From contig NZ_CDBI01000014.1 of the NCBI RefSeq assembly GCF_000820025.1, positions 124,001-188,000 of the forward strand: 64,000 bases of DNA. Direction: 5' to 3'. The position numbers and the translations under genes were made by a program. Below the pieces are notes generated by a model. It worked only from the letters and a program-made list of their open reading frames with translations, did no database searches and was not told the origin of the DNA. This document shows positions 20,877-30,796 of this stretch, piece after piece. This DNA comes from Aeromonas popoffii. Lineage in GTDB: Bacteria > Pseudomonadota > Gammaproteobacteria > Enterobacterales > Aeromonadaceae. Within the stretch, counting starts at the first letter, position 1, and every line of letters starts with the position of its first letter.

Positions 20877-20912
20877 ACCGAGTGTGACTCGGTGCACACT
20901 CTCTGGTATAAA
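20877..20912 (+). promoter_or_regulatory. mltF promoter with overlapping palindromes
   Basis: A -35 GTGACT (20884-20889), 17-base spacer and -10 TATAAA (20907-20912) precede mltF. The -35 lies inside ACCGAGT-GTG-ACTCGGT (20877-20893, perfect 7-bp arms). A second inverted repeat, GAGTGTG ... CACACTC (20880-20886 and 20895-20901), overlaps the first. This looks like an operator, but I cannot name the regulator. Confidence 0.45.
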
Positions 20913-20931
20913 GGTCCCTCTTTTTTGACAA

Positions 20932-22422
20932 ATGCTGATTTTTTCAACAAGGGTACTCCGCTACTTGCGCTGCATTTTTCGACTGCTTATCGGGCTGATG
21001 TTGCTGCTGACCCTGGTCGGTTGTAACTTCTACACCCCTTCCAGCCAGCTGGAACAGATCCGCCAACGAGGCGAGATCCGGGTTGGCACCATCTATGGCC
21101 CCACCTCCTATTACCAGCGTGACGAGACCGCCCAGGGCTTCGATTACGAGCTGGCGAAAAGCTATGCCGACTGGTTGGGCGTCGAGCTCACCATAGTCCC
21201 TGTCTACTCCACCGCCGAACTGGTCGAGCTGCTCAAGAAGGGCAAGCTGGATCTCGCCGCCGCCGCCATCGTCGTGACCCCGGAGCGGCGTGCCCTGTTT
21301 CGCTTCGGCCCTGGCTTTTATCAGGTCTCCCCCAAGCTGGTCTATCGCAACGGCTCCCCCAAACCCAAGGAGTTAGGGGATCTCAAGGGCTCCATTGTGG
21401 TGCCTGCCGGCTCCACCGGTGAAGACCTGCTCAAGGAGCTCAGCAAACAGCACCCCAATCTGAAGTGGAGTACCAACCGGGACGCAGACGTGGAAGAGCT
21501 GCTCAAGCAGGTGGCCGACGGCAAGATTGATTACACAGTGGTGCAAGATACGGTGCTGGCCCGTACCCAGCGCTACTACCCCGAGCTCACCGAGGGGCTG
21601 ACCCTCTCCAAAAACCAGACCGTGGCCTGGGCCATGACCAAGCTGCCCGATGACAGCCTCTACGCCAGCATCATCGACTTCTTCGGTCAGCGCTTCATGG
21701 ATGGCGCCATCGCCAAGCTGGACGAGAAGTACTTCGGCCATGTGCAGAACTTCGACTTCGTCGACACCCGCACCTTCCTGCAGCGGGCCAAAAGCCTGCT
21801 GCCCAAGTATCAGGATCTGTTCAAGACTCACGCCAGCGTGGTGGATTGGCGCCTGCTGGCCGCCATCAGCTATCAGGAGTCCCACTGGGATCCTGAAGCG
21901 CGCTCCTACACAGGCGTGCGCGGCATGATGATGCTGACCGAGCCCACCGCCAAGGCGATGGGGGTCAACAACCGGCTGCACCCGGAGGAGAGCATCAAGG
22001 GCGGTGCCCGCTATCTGCAACAGATGATGGAGAAGGTGCCCGCCTCCGTGCCCGATGACGAGAAGGTGTGGTTTGCCCTCACCGCCTACAACATCGGCTA
22101 CGGCCACATGATGGATGCCCGCCGTCTGACCAAGGAGCTCGGCAAGAACCCCGACGCCTGGAGCGACGTGAAGGAGGTACTGCCCCTGCTGCAGCAGGCG
22201 CGCTGGCACCGCAAGGCACGCTACGGCTATGCCCGGGGCGGCGAGGCGCGCAACTACGTCAACAACGTGCGCCAGTATTACCAGAGCCTGCTCTGGCTCG
22301 ACAACGAGCAGCAGAAGGCCCACCGCCGCGAGGAGCTGGATGACGACGACAGCAGCGAACCGCCCAGTGCCGAACATCCCACCGTCATTGCCGAAGTGGT
22401 CAAGCAGATCACCCTGCGTTGA
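20932..22422 (+). CDS. mltF: Membrane-bound lytic murein transglycosylase F
   Basis: MltF cleaves peptidoglycan glycan strands to 1,6-anhydro ends. The 496-residue protein has a lipobox-like LTLVGC near residue 30. A periplasmic solute-binding-like domain follows ([16 protein letters not shown] ... [17 protein letters not shown]), then a C-terminal SLT domain whose catalytic Glu lies in [11 protein letters not shown], with [13 protein letters not shown] and [16 protein letters not shown] after it. The start has a poorly placed AAAGG, so an internal start is possible. Divergent placement from purL is the same as in E. coli. Confidence 0.94.
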   Translation: MLIFSTRVLRYLRCIFRLLIGLMLLLTLVGCNFYTPSSQLEQIRQRGEIRVGTIYGPTSYYQRDETAQGFDYELAKSYADWLGVELTIVPVYSTAELVELLKKGKLDLAAAAIVVTPERRALFRFGPGFYQVSPKLVYRNGSPKPKELGDLKGSIVVPAGSTGEDLLKELSKQHPNLKWSTNRDADVEELLKQVADGKIDYTVVQDTVLARTQRYYPELTEGLTLSKNQTVAWAMTKLPDDSLYASIIDFFGQRFMDGAIAKLDEKYFGHVQNFDFVDTRTFLQRAKSLLPKYQDLFKTHASVVDWRLLAAISYQESHWDPEARSYTGVRGMMMLTEPTAKAMGVNNRLHPEESIKGGARYLQQMMEKVPASVPDDEKVWFALTAYNIGYGHMMDARRLTKELGKNPDAWSDVKEVLPLLQQARWHRKARYGYARGGEARNYVNNVRQYYQSLLWLDNEQQKAHRREELDDDDSSEPPSAEHPTVIAEVVKQITLR

Positions 22423-22599
22423 ACCCTGTTGACCAGTTTGTTTTACGGGTCGGTTCTCTGTTACCATCCGGATGTGCCGGGGCCTGTCCGAAACTGTTTT
22501 TATCGCCTGATTTCATCAGCTTGCCAGCTGGATGACCGCATTTTCAGATGGGCTCCATTCATCAAGGCCGGGATGGCCATCCAATGGGAGGAGACCAAG

Positions 22600-22746
22600 A
22601 TGCGAGCTCGCAGAAGAACCACGCTGGTCAGAAAAGCAAAGTGCGCCTGGAGCCCCAGACGTAAACTCAAGCTCAATGACATCAAACGCAAGATATGGCG
22701 CAGAAACCGCTCCTACACCTTGCTGATAGCAGAACACACAGCATAA
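22600..22746 (+). CDS. Small very basic protein of 48 residues
   Basis: The frame starts at ATG 22600 with GGGAGGAG (22586-22593) at good spacing and ends at 22746, where a strong terminator begins. The product has 11 Arg and 6 Lys in 48 residues (MRARRRTTLVRKAKC, then KLNDIKRKIWRRNRS), predicting a strongly cationic, possibly nucleic-acid-binding protein. I do not recognise a family. A longer frame from 22429 exists but has no good ribosome site. It lies 177 bases after mltF, with nothing else seen in that gap. Confidence 0.55.
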   Translation: MRARRRTTLVRKAKCAWSPRRKLKLNDIKRKIWRRNRSYTLLIAEHTA

Positions 22747-22770
22747 ACCCGGCATTTGCCGGGTTTTTTA
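22746..22770. terminator. Terminator after the small basic protein gene
   Basis: AACCCGGC / GCCGGGTT stem with loop ATTT and a run of six T on the plus strand. The opposite strand has a shorter T run and could also stop yfgJ transcripts. Confidence 0.88.
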
Positions 22771-22775
22771 TTGCC

Positions 22776-23009
22776 TCACACCTGCCCTGCCGGGGTCGCC
22801 TCAAAGATCACCGTGCGCTTCGACACCAGGCTGTTGCAGTGGTTACAGAAGTAATCCACAGCGCCGCAGGCCTTGAGCCGCTCCAGCTCTTGCTGGCAGG
22901 TCGGACACAGGGCCCGGATGCGATAACGGGCCTGGCACTGACCACAGCGGATCTCGGGGCTGCGGCTGTCCAGCTCGGCGCTGCAGGCCGGGCATATCAG
23001 GGTGCTCAT
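22776..23009 (-). CDS. yfgJ: YfgJ-type double zinc-ribbon protein
   Basis: 77 residues with four CxxC pairs: CPAC, CGQC, CPTC and CNHC, matching two zinc ribbons. YfgJ in E. coli lies at the same place, downstream of der, and its molecular role is unknown. The protein is soluble with no other domain. The der terminator at 23078-23106 separates it from der, so it may have its own promoter in the roughly 70 bases between. Confidence 0.85.
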   Translation of the reverse strand: MSTLICPACSAELDSRSPEIRCGQCQARYRIRALCPTCQQELERLKACGAVDYFCNHCNSLVSKRTVIFEATPAGQV

Positions 23010-23077
23010 ACTCGACGCCTCTCAAAGTGAATGTGCTGTGGGCCACCCCACAGCAGATCCCCCTCGCCTCTTACCCA

Positions 23078-23106
23078 GAAAAAACGGCTGCCGGTGAGGG
23101 CAGCCG
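23078..23106 (-). terminator. Terminator after der
   Basis: On the minus strand CGGCTGCC / GGCAGCCG with loop CTCACC is followed by six T. It sits 8 bases beyond the der stop codon. Confidence 0.88.
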
Positions 23107-23113
23107 CTGGGCC

Positions 23114-24610
23114 TTATTTCTTGGTTTTGGCCTTGAGCAGGCGCTTGCGTTGACGCTCCTGGCTCAGGGTCATGGTGTTCTTCCGCCCCTCAAACGGGTT
23201 GGCCGACTCCTGGAACTCGACCCGGATCGGGGAGCCCATGATCTTGAGCGACTTGCGGAAGTAGTTGATGAGATATCGCTTGTACGAATCCGGCAGGTCG
23301 TTCAACTGGTTGCCGTGGATCACGATACGGGGCGGGTTGTAACCACCGGCGTGGGCATACTTCAGCTTGACGCGGCGACCGTTCACCATGGGCGGCTGGT
23401 GATCTTCCTGCGCCATCTGCATGATGCGGGTCAGCATGGCGGTGCTGGTACGGCGGGTGGCGGACTGGTACGCCTCCTGGATGGATTCGAACAGGTGGCC
23501 GACGCCGCTGCCGTGCAGAGCAGAGATGAAGTGGACACGGGCAAAATCGATGAAGCCCAGACGTCTGTCCAGCTCGTTCTTGACGTCCTCTTTCACCTTC
23601 TGATCCAGGCCATCCCACTTGTTCACCACCAGCACCACTGAGCGGCCTGAGTGAAGCACGAAGCCCAGGATGCTCAAATCCTGATCCGTGATGGTCTCCT
23701 GGGCATCGATCACCAGCAGGCAGACGTTCGCATCTTCAATAGCCTTGAGCGTCTTGATGACGGAGAACTTCTCCACCGTCTCGTGCACCTTGCCACGACG
23801 ACGCACACCGGCGGTGTCGATGATGACGTACTTCTGCTCGTCACGTTCCATCGGAACATAGACGGAGTCACGGGTGGTCCCCGGCATGTCATAGACGATG
23901 ACGCGGTCTTCACCCAGCATTCGGTTGGTCAGGGTCGATTTGCCGACGTTGGGGCGACCGACGATGGCGAACTTGATGGGCAAGTCGGCGAACGGGGTCT
24001 CCTTGGTATCTTCCCTGGTATCGAGATCACCGGCAGCTACCATGCGCAGCAGGGCTTCTTCGTCGAAGTCCTCTTCTTCATCCTGCGCATCTTCTTCGGC
24101 AGCGGCATCGACCAGGGTTTCCAGGTGGGGGGCCAGCGCCAGCTCCAACAGGCTCAGCACGCCACGGCCGTGGGCGGCGGCAATCTGATAGACCTCCCCC
24201 AGCGCCAGACCGTAGAACTCGGACACGGCGGAGTCACCGTCGATGCCATCGGTCTTGTTGGCCACCAGAAACACCGTCTTGTGGGTCTTGCGCAGGTGCT
24301 CGGCGATGGCCTGATCCGCCGCAGTCAGACCGGCACGGGCATCCACCATGAACAGCACCACATCGGCTTCTTCGATGGCCAGCAGGGACTGTTCGGCCAT
24401 CTTCAGCTCGATCCCCTCTTCGGTGCCATCGATACCACCGGTATCCACCACGATAAATTCCAGCTCGCCCAACTTCGCCTGACCGTATTTACGGTCCCGG
24501 GTCAAACCGGGGAAGTCGGCCACCAGGGCATCCCGGGTACGGGTCAAGCGGTTAAACAGGGTGGATTTCCCCACGTTGGGGCGGCCCACCAGGGCTACTA
24601 CAGGAGTCAT
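23114..24610 (-). CDS. der: Ribosome assembly GTPase Der (EngA)
   Basis: Der is an essential double GTPase for 50S ribosome assembly. The 498-residue protein has two G domains, each with its own P-loop (GRPNVGKST twice), G3 (DTGGID and DTAGVRRRG) and G4 (NKTD and NKWD). An acidic linker ([18 protein letters not shown]) joins them, and the C-terminal KH-like domain ends in a basic tail ([10 protein letters not shown]). It is the last gene of the hisS-yfgM-bamB-der cluster, as in E. coli. Confidence 0.97.
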   Translation of the reverse strand: MTPVVALVGRPNVGKSTLFNRLTRTRDALVADFPGLTRDRKYGQAKLGELEFIVVDTGGIDGTEEGIELKMAEQSLLAIEEADVVLFMVDARAGLTAADQAIAEHLRKTHKTVFLVANKTDGIDGDSAVSEFYGLALGEVYQIAAAHGRGVLSLLELALAPHLETLVDAAAEEDAQDEEEDFDEEALLRMVAAGDLDTREDTKETPFADLPIKFAIVGRPNVGKSTLTNRMLGEDRVIVYDMPGTTRDSVYVPMERDEQKYVIIDTAGVRRRGKVHETVEKFSVIKTLKAIEDANVCLLVIDAQETITDQDLSILGFVLHSGRSVVLVVNKWDGLDQKVKEDVKNELDRRLGFIDFARVHFISALHGSGVGHLFESIQEAYQSATRRTSTAMLTRIMQMAQEDHQPPMVNGRRVKLKYAHAGGYNPPRIVIHGNQLNDLPDSYKRYLINYFRKSLKIMGSPIRVEFQESANPFEGRKNTMTLSQERQRKRLLKAKTKK

Positions 24611-24636
24611 AAAAGCCTCATTCTCAAGACGACAAA

Positions 24637-24662
24637 GGCTCCGGGTCCGAAGACCAGGAGCC
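24637..24662 (-). terminator. Hairpin with UUCG tetraloop between bamB and der
   Basis: Read on the minus strand: GGCTCC, a 1x1 mismatch, GGTC, loop TTCG, GACC, GGAGCC, followed by TTTGT. The UUCG loop closed by C-G is exceptionally stable. The T tract is short, so it may be a partial terminator or an mRNA-stabilising element that sets der below or above bamB. Confidence 0.6.
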
Positions 24663-24684
24663 GGATATTCACATTGACGGACGA

Positions 24685-25869
24685 TCAGGGACGCGAAATT
24701 GCGTACAACTTACCGCCACGGCTCTGCACATACAGGGTGTCACCGTCCACCAAGGGGGCGGCGTAGAGACCACTGCTGTCGAGCTGCTGCATGGCCTTGA
24801 TGGTCCCGTCGGTACGATCCAGCCAATACAGGTAACCTTCCACATCGCCGACCACCACATAGTCACCCAAGATGACAGGTGCAGTCACGGTGCGGTTTTC
24901 CAGCTGGGTATTGGACCACAGCTCAAGCCCGTTGCGTCTGTCAACGGCAAACAGATGGCTGCGGCTGTCGGTCAGCACGATGGCATTGCCGGTCACCGCC
25001 ATGTCGCGGTAGCCGGAGTACTTGCGCTTCCACACCTCGTCACCCGTCATCAGCTTGCGTGCCATCAGCTGACCATTGTAGGCAATGGCATAGAGCTCAT
25101 CGCCGGCGATCAGCGGGCTGGCATCGACGTCGACCATGCGGTCAAGCTCAGTGGCACCACGGGGATCAGCCACCTTGGATTGACGAACCGGCTGACCGTT
25201 GCTCAGCAGTGCAATGCCCACCTTGCCATCGGCACGACCATAAATCACCGCACCATTGGTAATGACCGGGGCACCGGCACTGCGCAGTGTCAGCGGCGGC
25301 TGCTCTTCCGCCAGGGTCCACTGCAACTTGCCTTCATCGGTATCGAGCGCCACCAGGCGACCCGAGGTGGTCAGCACCACCACACGACCATCTTCGACGA
25401 CAGGGCTTGCCACCACTTCACCCGGCACCGAGGTCTGCCACAGTACTTCCCCGTTCTCTGCGTTCAGGGCGTAAACCACCCCGTTCTCGGAGCCGAGGAA
25501 CAGCTTGCCGTAGCGAGAGACCAGACCGCCGGAGAGACGGGCGCTGCGCTTGTCGGCGTTGATGGGCAAGTCAGCCAAGTCCACACGCCACAGCACCTTG
25601 CCGCTGGCGCGATCGAAGGCACTCACAGTGCCATCGCGGGCAGCGGCAAAGATGCGATCCTCTTCCACCACAGGTTTGAGCTGGGAGTAGAAGTCACCTA
25701 TGCCATTCCCGACGGAAGAGGACCAGACGATGTTGGCAGTGAAGGCAGATTCAACCACGGGCAAAGGTGCCATCGGATTGAGATCTTCTTCGGAGCTGAA
25801 CAGGGAGCACCCCTGCAGGGCGAAGGAGACTGCTGCCCCCAACACCATCATCTTGAACAGATTACGCAT
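24685..25869 (-). CDS. bamB: Outer membrane assembly lipoprotein BamB
   Basis: BamB is the eight-bladed beta-propeller lipoprotein of the BAM complex that inserts outer membrane proteins. The 394-residue precursor begins [21 protein letters not shown], with the lipobox Cys at the end of that signal. Repeated PQQ-type blades follow, such as [33 protein letters not shown] and [14 protein letters not shown] 25869 is chosen over an in-frame GTG at 25881 because GGAG lies 6 bases upstream. It overlaps the end of yfgM by 8 bases. Confidence 0.95.
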   Translation of the reverse strand: MRNLFKMMVLGAAVSFALQGCSLFSSEEDLNPMAPLPVVESAFTANIVWSSSVGNGIGDFYSQLKPVVEEDRIFAAARDGTVSAFDRASGKVLWRVDLADLPINADKRSARLSGGLVSRYGKLFLGSENGVVYALNAENGEVLWQTSVPGEVVASPVVEDGRVVVLTTSGRLVALDTDEGKLQWTLAEEQPPLTLRSAGAPVITNGAVIYGRADGKVGIALLSNGQPVRQSKVADPRGATELDRMVDVDASPLIAGDELYAIAYNGQLMARKLMTGDEVWKRKYSGYRDMAVTGNAIVLTDSRSHLFAVDRRNGLELWSNTQLENRTVTAPVILGDYVVVGDVEGYLYWLDRTDGTIKAMQQLDSSGLYAAPLVDGDTLYVQSRGGKLYAISRP

Positions 25870-26512
25870 CCGGAGCTCCACCCGTGGTCACGGCTGGCAG
25901 CGCCAGATCGTCCATCTTCAGCTTGAGCTCGCCACTGCCCTGCAGGCCGCCGGCATCGGCCGCCGCCTGATAGGCATCGCGCGCCTCTTCGGCCTTGCCC
26001 TGTTTGAGCAGGATGTCGCCACGCACTTCCGCCACTTGGGCCTTGAAGGCGTCATTGTTGATCTTGCCAAGCTGGGCTAGGGCCTCATCGGCCTTGCCCA
26101 GATCATTTAAGACCCGGGCCAGACGCAGGCCAGCGATGGGACGAATGCTCTCATCACCACTGTTCGCCACCAGGGTCAGCTGCTCGACAGCCAGATCCAG
26201 CTTGTTTGCCTTGACGGCAGCCGCAGCCAGTTGCAGGGCGGCCAGCTCGGCGTAAGCATCACCCTGGTGGGCACTGATGAAGCTTTGCACCTGTTCGAAG
26301 GCGGCGGCATCCCCTTTGGCCAGCTGGGCCGAGATCTCGTTGTAGGCCTGGGAAGCGGCTTCCTGGTTGGTCTGCTGACGCTCGTTGTAATAACGCCAGC
26401 CAAAGAGCCCAACCAGACCGATAACAGTTCCTGCGAGCACCGAGGTTCCGTTCTCTTTCCACCAGCTCTTGATGACCTCAACCTGTTGTTCTTCGGTGGT
26501 ATAAACTTCCAC
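25862..26512 (-). CDS. yfgM: YfgM, membrane-anchored TPR-like periplasmic chaperone partner
   Basis: 216 residues with one N-terminal membrane helix (TSVLAGTVIGLVGLFGWRYY) and a periplasmic helical-repeat domain. In E. coli YfgM is an ancillary SecYEG partner that associates with PpiD. The order hisS-yfgM-bamB matches E. coli; only 3 bases separate it from hisS, and its 3' end overlaps bamB. Confidence 0.93.
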   Translation of the reverse strand: MEVYTTEEQQVEVIKSWWKENGTSVLAGTVIGLVGLFGWRYYNERQQTNQEAASQAYNEISAQLAKGDAAAFEQVQSFISAHQGDAYAELAALQLAAAAVKANKLDLAVEQLTLVANSGDESIRPIAGLRLARVLNDLGKADEALAQLGKINNDAFKAQVAEVRGDILLKQGKAEEARDAYQAAADAGGLQGSGELKLKMDDLALPAVTTGGAPDA

Positions 26513-26515
26513 TGC

Positions 26516-27793
26516 TTACTCTCCTTTGGCTGCCAGCAGGGCAATGGCGGCGTCGACCGTGACGGTCTGTTGCTCGGCCTGGCCACGCAGATATTTGATG
26601 GTGATCTCCCCGTTTTGCACCTCGGTTTCACCAAGGATCAGGGCAATGGCCGCACCGCACTTGTCGGCACGCTTGAGTTGTTTCTTGAAGTTGCCGCCAC
26701 CGCAGTGGCTCATCAGGCGCAAGTCAGGCAGGGCATCACGCAGACGCTCGGCAAGCGCGAAACCAGCCTGCTCGGTCCCCTCACCCACCATGGCCAGATA
26801 GACATCCACCGCAGGACGGATATCGCCGTTGAGCTCGAGAGTCTCCAGCATCAGCACCAGACGCTCCATGCCCATGGCAAAGCCCACGGCCGGGGTCGCT
26901 TGACCGCCAAGCTGCTCCACCAGGCCGTCGTAACGGCCACCGGCACAGACGGTGCCCTGAGCACCCAGGCTGGTGGTGACCCACTCGAACACGGTGAGGT
27001 TGTAATAGTCAAGGCCGCGCACCAGACGCTCGTTCACTTCGAACTGAATGCCAGCGGCGGTGAGCAGGCGTTTGAGCCCTTCGAAGTGAGCCAGGCTCTC
27101 TTCACCCAGGTGATCGAACAGACGCGGGGCATTCACCAGAATGGCCTGTACCTTGGCATCCTTGGAGTCGAGCACCCGCAGCGGGTTGCTGTACATGCGG
27201 CGCTGGCTCTCTTCGTCCAGCTGATCCTTGTACTGCTCAAGGTAGGCCACCAGGGCATCGCGATAGGCGGCGCGCTCGGCACTCTGACCCAGGGTGTTGA
27301 GCTGCAGGGTGACATGATCGCTGATGCCGAACAGACGCCACAGACGGTGGGTCAGCATGATGAGTTCGGCGTCAATATCCGGCCCGTTGATGCCAAACAG
27401 CTCGACCCCGAACTGATGGAACTGGCGGTAACGGCCCTTCTGGGGACGCTCGTGGCGGAACATGGGACCCATGTACCACATACGGCGTTCCTGGTTATAG
27501 AGCAGACCGTGCTCGATACCGGCACGGACGCAGCTGGCGGTCCCTTCCGGACGCAGGCTCAGGCTATCGCCGTTGCGGTCTTCGAAGCTGTACATCTCTT
27601 TTTCAACCACGTCGGTCACTTCACCGATGGCACGCTTGAACAGATGAGTCTGCTCGACGATCGGCATGCGCACTTCGCTGTAGCCATAGCTGGCGACCAC
27701 TTGGCGCAGTATCTGTTCTACTTTCTGCCATACCGGGCTCTGCTCCGGCAGGCAATCGTTCATACCGCGAATAGCTTGGATCTGTTTTGCCAC
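26516..27793 (-). CDS. hisS: Histidyl-tRNA synthetase
   Basis: A class II aminoacyl-tRNA synthetase of 425 residues charging tRNA-His. It shows the N-terminal [11 protein letters not shown], motif 2 text [18 protein letters not shown], the His-binding loops [13 protein letters not shown] and [15 protein letters not shown], and a C-terminal anticodon-binding domain. It is the first gene of its unit, with its own promoter about 40 bases upstream. Confidence 0.97.
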   Translation of the reverse strand: MAKQIQAIRGMNDCLPEQSPVWQKVEQILRQVVASYGYSEVRMPIVEQTHLFKRAIGEVTDVVEKEMYSFEDRNGDSLSLRPEGTASCVRAGIEHGLLYNQERRMWYMGPMFRHERPQKGRYRQFHQFGVELFGINGPDIDAELIMLTHRLWRLFGISDHVTLQLNTLGQSAERAAYRDALVAYLEQYKDQLDEESQRRMYSNPLRVLDSKDAKVQAILVNAPRLFDHLGEESLAHFEGLKRLLTAAGIQFEVNERLVRGLDYYNLTVFEWVTTSLGAQGTVCAGGRYDGLVEQLGGQATPAVGFAMGMERLVLMLETLELNGDIRPAVDVYLAMVGEGTEQAGFALAERLRDALPDLRLMSHCGGGNFKKQLKRADKCGAAIALILGETEVQNGEITIKYLRGQAEQQTVTVDAAIALLAAKGE

Positions 27794-27829
27794 GTTGATA
27801 CTCGAGAAAAAGACGTGAAATTTGGCCGC

Positions 27830-27858
27830 ATTATAGGGATTTTCGACCCTGAGGTAAA
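27830..27858 (-). promoter_or_regulatory. hisS promoter
   Basis: Minus-strand -10 TATAAT (27830-27835), 17-base spacer and -35 TTTACC (27853-27858). It is placed between the ispG terminator and hisS. Confidence 0.6.
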
Positions 27859-27902
27859 ATCGGGGCGTTCCAATGCGGGATTTAAAATCAGCAACCTAAA
27901 AA

Positions 27903-27925
27903 CGGGGCCACCCTAGGTGGCCCCG
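27903..27925 (-). terminator. Terminator after ispG
   Basis: 10-bp perfect stem CGGGGCCACC / GGTGGCCCCG with a 3-base loop, followed on the minus strand by GTTTTTAGG. It separates the rlmN-pilW-rodZ-ispG unit from hisS. Confidence 0.88.
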
Positions 27926-27932
27926 CACTGGC

Positions 27933-29048
27933 TCAACCCTCGTCCACCAGGATCTGGTTGGCCGGATCCAGCATGGCCGCCCGGGCGCGAATGCGGCGCT
28001 CCAGGATCGGGATGAGATCCTTGTTGTCCAGCCGGTCGACCCGCTGACCGCCTTCGTAAAAGGCGCTCTTGTTGGCGGCCCCCGCCAGCCCCAGATCGGA
28101 GACCAGCGCCTCGCCCGGCCCGTTCACCACACAGCCGATGATGGAGACATCCATGGGGGTGATGATGTCTTCCAGCCGCTCTTCCAGGGCGTTGACGGTA
28201 CCGATCACGTCGAACTCCTGACGAGAACAGGAAGGACAGGCAATGAAGTTGATGCCGCGGGAACGGATGCGCAGGGATTTGAGGATATCAAAGCCTACCT
28301 TGATCTCTTCCACCGGATCCGCCGCCAGCGAGATGCGGATGGTATCGCCTATGCCATCGGCCAGCAGCATGCCAAGCCCGACAGCGGATTTCACTGCGCC
28401 AGCGCGAAAACCGCCCGCTTCCGTGATGCCAAGGTGCAGCGGCTGCTCGATCTGTTTGGCCAGCAGGCGATAGGCCCCGATGGCCAGGAAGACGTCTGAC
28501 GCCTTGACGCTCACCTTGAAGTTGTCGAAGTTGAAGCGATCCAGGTAATCCACGTGGCGCATGGCCGACTCAAGCAGCGCCTGCGGGGTCGGCTCACCGT
28601 ACTTCTCCTGAATGTCTTTCTCAAGAGAACCGCCGTTGACGCCGATGCGGATCGGAATGTTGTAGTGGCGCGCGCAATCGACCACGGCACGCACCCGCTC
28701 TTCGTTGCCTATGTTGCCCGGGTTGATGCGCAGGCAGTCGGCGCCATACTCGGCCACTTTGAGCGCGATGCGGTAGTCGAAGTGGATGTCGGCAACGATG
28801 GGGATACGGGTCTGCTGCTTGATGAGCTTGAAGGCTTCCGCCGCTTCCATGGTGGGTACCGAGACCCGGACTATGTCGGCGCCAACCCGTTCGATCCGCC
28901 GGATCTGCTCGACGGTGGCGGCTACGTCCGTGGTCTTGGTGTTGGTCATGGTCTGGACCGTGATGGGTGCGTCGCCCCCAACCGGTACGTTACCGACCAT
29001 GATCTGCCTGGATTTACGACGAATGATGGGAGATTCGTGAGCGGACAT
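27933..29048 (-). CDS. ispG: 4-hydroxy-3-methylbut-2-enyl diphosphate synthase
   Basis: IspG (GcpE) is the [4Fe-4S] reductive enzyme that makes HMBPP from MEcPP in the MEP isoprenoid pathway. The 371-residue protein shows [16 protein letters not shown] at the N-terminus, a TIM-barrel body, cluster ligands in [13 protein letters not shown] and the third Cys in [16 protein letters not shown] 29048 matches the E. coli N-terminus in length. A TTG at 29057 sits closer to the GGAG and is an alternative start. It lies directly after rodZ. Confidence 0.96.
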   Translation of the reverse strand: MSAHESPIIRRKSRQIMVGNVPVGGDAPITVQTMTNTKTTDVAATVEQIRRIERVGADIVRVSVPTMEAAEAFKLIKQQTRIPIVADIHFDYRIALKVAEYGADCLRINPGNIGNEERVRAVVDCARHYNIPIRIGVNGGSLEKDIQEKYGEPTPQALLESAMRHVDYLDRFNFDNFKVSVKASDVFLAIGAYRLLAKQIEQPLHLGITEAGGFRAGAVKSAVGLGMLLADGIGDTIRISLAADPVEEIKVGFDILKSLRIRSRGINFIACPSCSRQEFDVIGTVNALEERLEDIITPMDVSIIGCVVNGPGEALVSDLGLAGAANKSAFYEGGQRVDRLDNKDLIPILERRIRARAAMLDPANQILVDEG

Positions 29049-29058
29049 GGCGGACAAA

Positions 29059-30003
29059 TTACTCCTGCGGCAGTGAGAGGCGAGCAGTCCGGCCGTTGTT
29101 GTAACGGCTCATGTCGATGGACTTGCCCTGATATTCCATATTGACCGCCATGGGCGCGCCAATGATGAGCTTGAGCGGCTCGGGTCCTTCCAATACCAGT
29201 TGATCATTTGCCTTTTTCAGGCCGCTGAACAGTGTCTTGCCCTTGGCATCCTTGACGTCCAGCCAGCAGTCGGCGGTGAAACTCATCTTGAGCTGAGGTA
29301 CCTTGGCGGGATCCGTCGTCGCATCGTCTGCTACCGCCAGCGTCGACACACCCGCAGCGGCCACAGTCGCCACGGCGGTATCGGCTACGGGAGCAGAGAC
29401 CGCAGCCTCGGTGCCGGTCGCCGCGGAGATCGGTGCAACCACGCTAGTGTCGACTGCAACCGGTGATTGCACCGCCCCCTCAATGAGAACAGGGTTAACA
29501 ATTTCTGGCGACGCCTCGGCAGAGGGCACCACGATGGTAGCGCTCATTTCAGTGGCCGCCAGGGCCTCGTCACCGGCGGAGCGGCGCGCCGTGCTCTGCC
29601 ACCACCAGGCGACGGAGAGCGCGATCAGCACCAGGATCACCAGCCAGGTCACCACCTTTAGCCGACTGTCGTTGGCCTGCTGGCGCGAGCGACGGGAGAA
29701 GCTCTGCATATCGATGTTGTCGGGAGGGGTCAGCCCCAGCTTGTCGTAGGCGGCCAGGATGGTTTCATCCGGGATGCCGACCAGCTTGGCGTAGGTACGC
29801 AGGTAGCCCCGGATAAAGGTATGGGAAGTGTGCTTGTCATACGTATCTGATTCGATCGCAGCAATCAGGGTCAGACGAAGGTGAATGCGGGACGCAACCT
29901 GTTCTCGTGTCCAGCCAAGCTGTTCACGGGCGTTGCGCAGCAGCTGGCCTGGGCCTGCTACCTGAGAGTCGTCTTGAAAATCGTGTGGCTGTTCAGTAGT
30001 CAT
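29059..30003 (-). CDS. rodZ: Cytoskeleton protein RodZ
   Basis: RodZ links MreB to the cell-wall elongation machinery. 314 residues: a cytosolic XRE-type helix-turn-helix ([21 protein letters not shown]), one membrane helix ([21 protein letters not shown]), a long low-complexity Ala/Thr/Val linker and a C-terminal beta domain ([20 protein letters not shown]). The start overlaps the pilW 3' end by 11 bases, so the two are coupled. Confidence 0.94.
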   Translation of the reverse strand: MTTEQPHDFQDDSQVAGPGQLLRNAREQLGWTREQVASRIHLRLTLIAAIESDTYDKHTSHTFIRGYLRTYAKLVGIPDETILAAYDKLGLTPPDNIDMQSFSRRSRQQANDSRLKVVTWLVILVLIALSVAWWWQSTARRSAGDEALAATEMSATIVVPSAEASPEIVNPVLIEGAVQSPVAVDTSVVAPISAATGTEAAVSAPVADTAVATVAAAGVSTLAVADDATTDPAKVPQLKMSFTADCWLDVKDAKGKTLFSGLKKANDQLVLEGPEPLKLIIGAPMAVNMEYQGKSIDMSRYNNGRTARLSLPQE

Positions 30004-30769
30004 TGGCTAAGTAACGCTTGGCTTGTTGCGAAGAGGGATATTGCCTTACCAGCTCAGTGCCGAATTGGTGAAGGAGTGCCGGTTTGTCCATGGCCTGAGC
30101 CAGCCGCAATCTCAACCAGAGACTGCTCTCGTTCTCGTCTGACGCATCGGCGAAACGAGCGAGATAGGCCTGCACATCTGGCAGCTTGTCATCTTTCATG
30201 GAAAGCTCAGCCATGTCCAGCAATAACCTTGGATTGCGGGGATTATACCCCAAGGCCAAGCGATAGTACTCGCTTGCTTTATCATTTCTACGATTTTGCG
30301 CGGCGCAAAGTGCCGCATTTTCATAGGTATCAGCAATCTTGATGTAATTGGGTTGGCTGATCGCCTGCAGGAAGGCCTTCTCCGCCTCGTCGAAGCGACC
30401 ACGGTTACACAGGAAGGCACCATAGTTGTTCATTGCGTCAGCATTGGACGGATCCATGGCGAGAGCTTTCTTGTAGCTCTCCTCGGCCGCGTTGTAATCC
30501 TCTACCTGCTGGTAGAAGTAAGCGAAGCCGATATAGACCTGAGGGTTGTCGGGGTCGTACTGAAGGGCGCGATCAAGGTTGAACTTGGCCTGCTCGGCAT
30601 TGCCCTGTCGAAGATATTGAATGCCTAAGTCCAGACGAGTCTGGGCAGCAGCCTTGAGGTCGGGACCCACTTCACGCTGGGTCGAATTCTGGCCCGCGTA
30701 AGTGGTCTCGGTAACACAGCCTGGCAGCGCGCAGAGCGCTGCCACTACGATCAATGTACGTGTATCCAT
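29993..30769 (-). CDS. pilW: Type IV pilus biogenesis/stability lipoprotein PilW (PilF)
   Basis: 258 residues with signal and lipobox ALCALPGC, then TPR repeats (LDLGIQYLRQGNAEQAKFN, GFAYFYQQVEDYNAAEESY, YGAFLCNRGRFDEAEKAF). Members of this family are outer-membrane pilotins for the type IV pilus secretin PilQ. Position between rlmN and rodZ is conserved in many gammaproteobacteria. ATG 30769 has an AGGG very close; TTG 30784 is an alternative start. No other pilus gene lies in the window. Confidence 0.92.
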   Translation of the reverse strand: MDTRTLIVVAALCALPGCVTETTYAGQNSTQREVGPDLKAAAQTRLDLGIQYLRQGNAEQAKFNLDRALQYDPDNPQVYIGFAYFYQQVEDYNAAEESYKKALAMDPSNADAMNNYGAFLCNRGRFDEAEKAFLQAISQPNYIKIADTYENAALCAAQNRRNDKASEYYRLALGYNPRNPRLLLDMAELSMKDDKLPDVQAYLARFADASDENESSLWLRLRLAQAMDKPALLHQFGTELVRQYPSSQQAKRYLANDY

Positions 30770-30796
30770 TCCCTGACTATACAATGGCTTAGCTAT

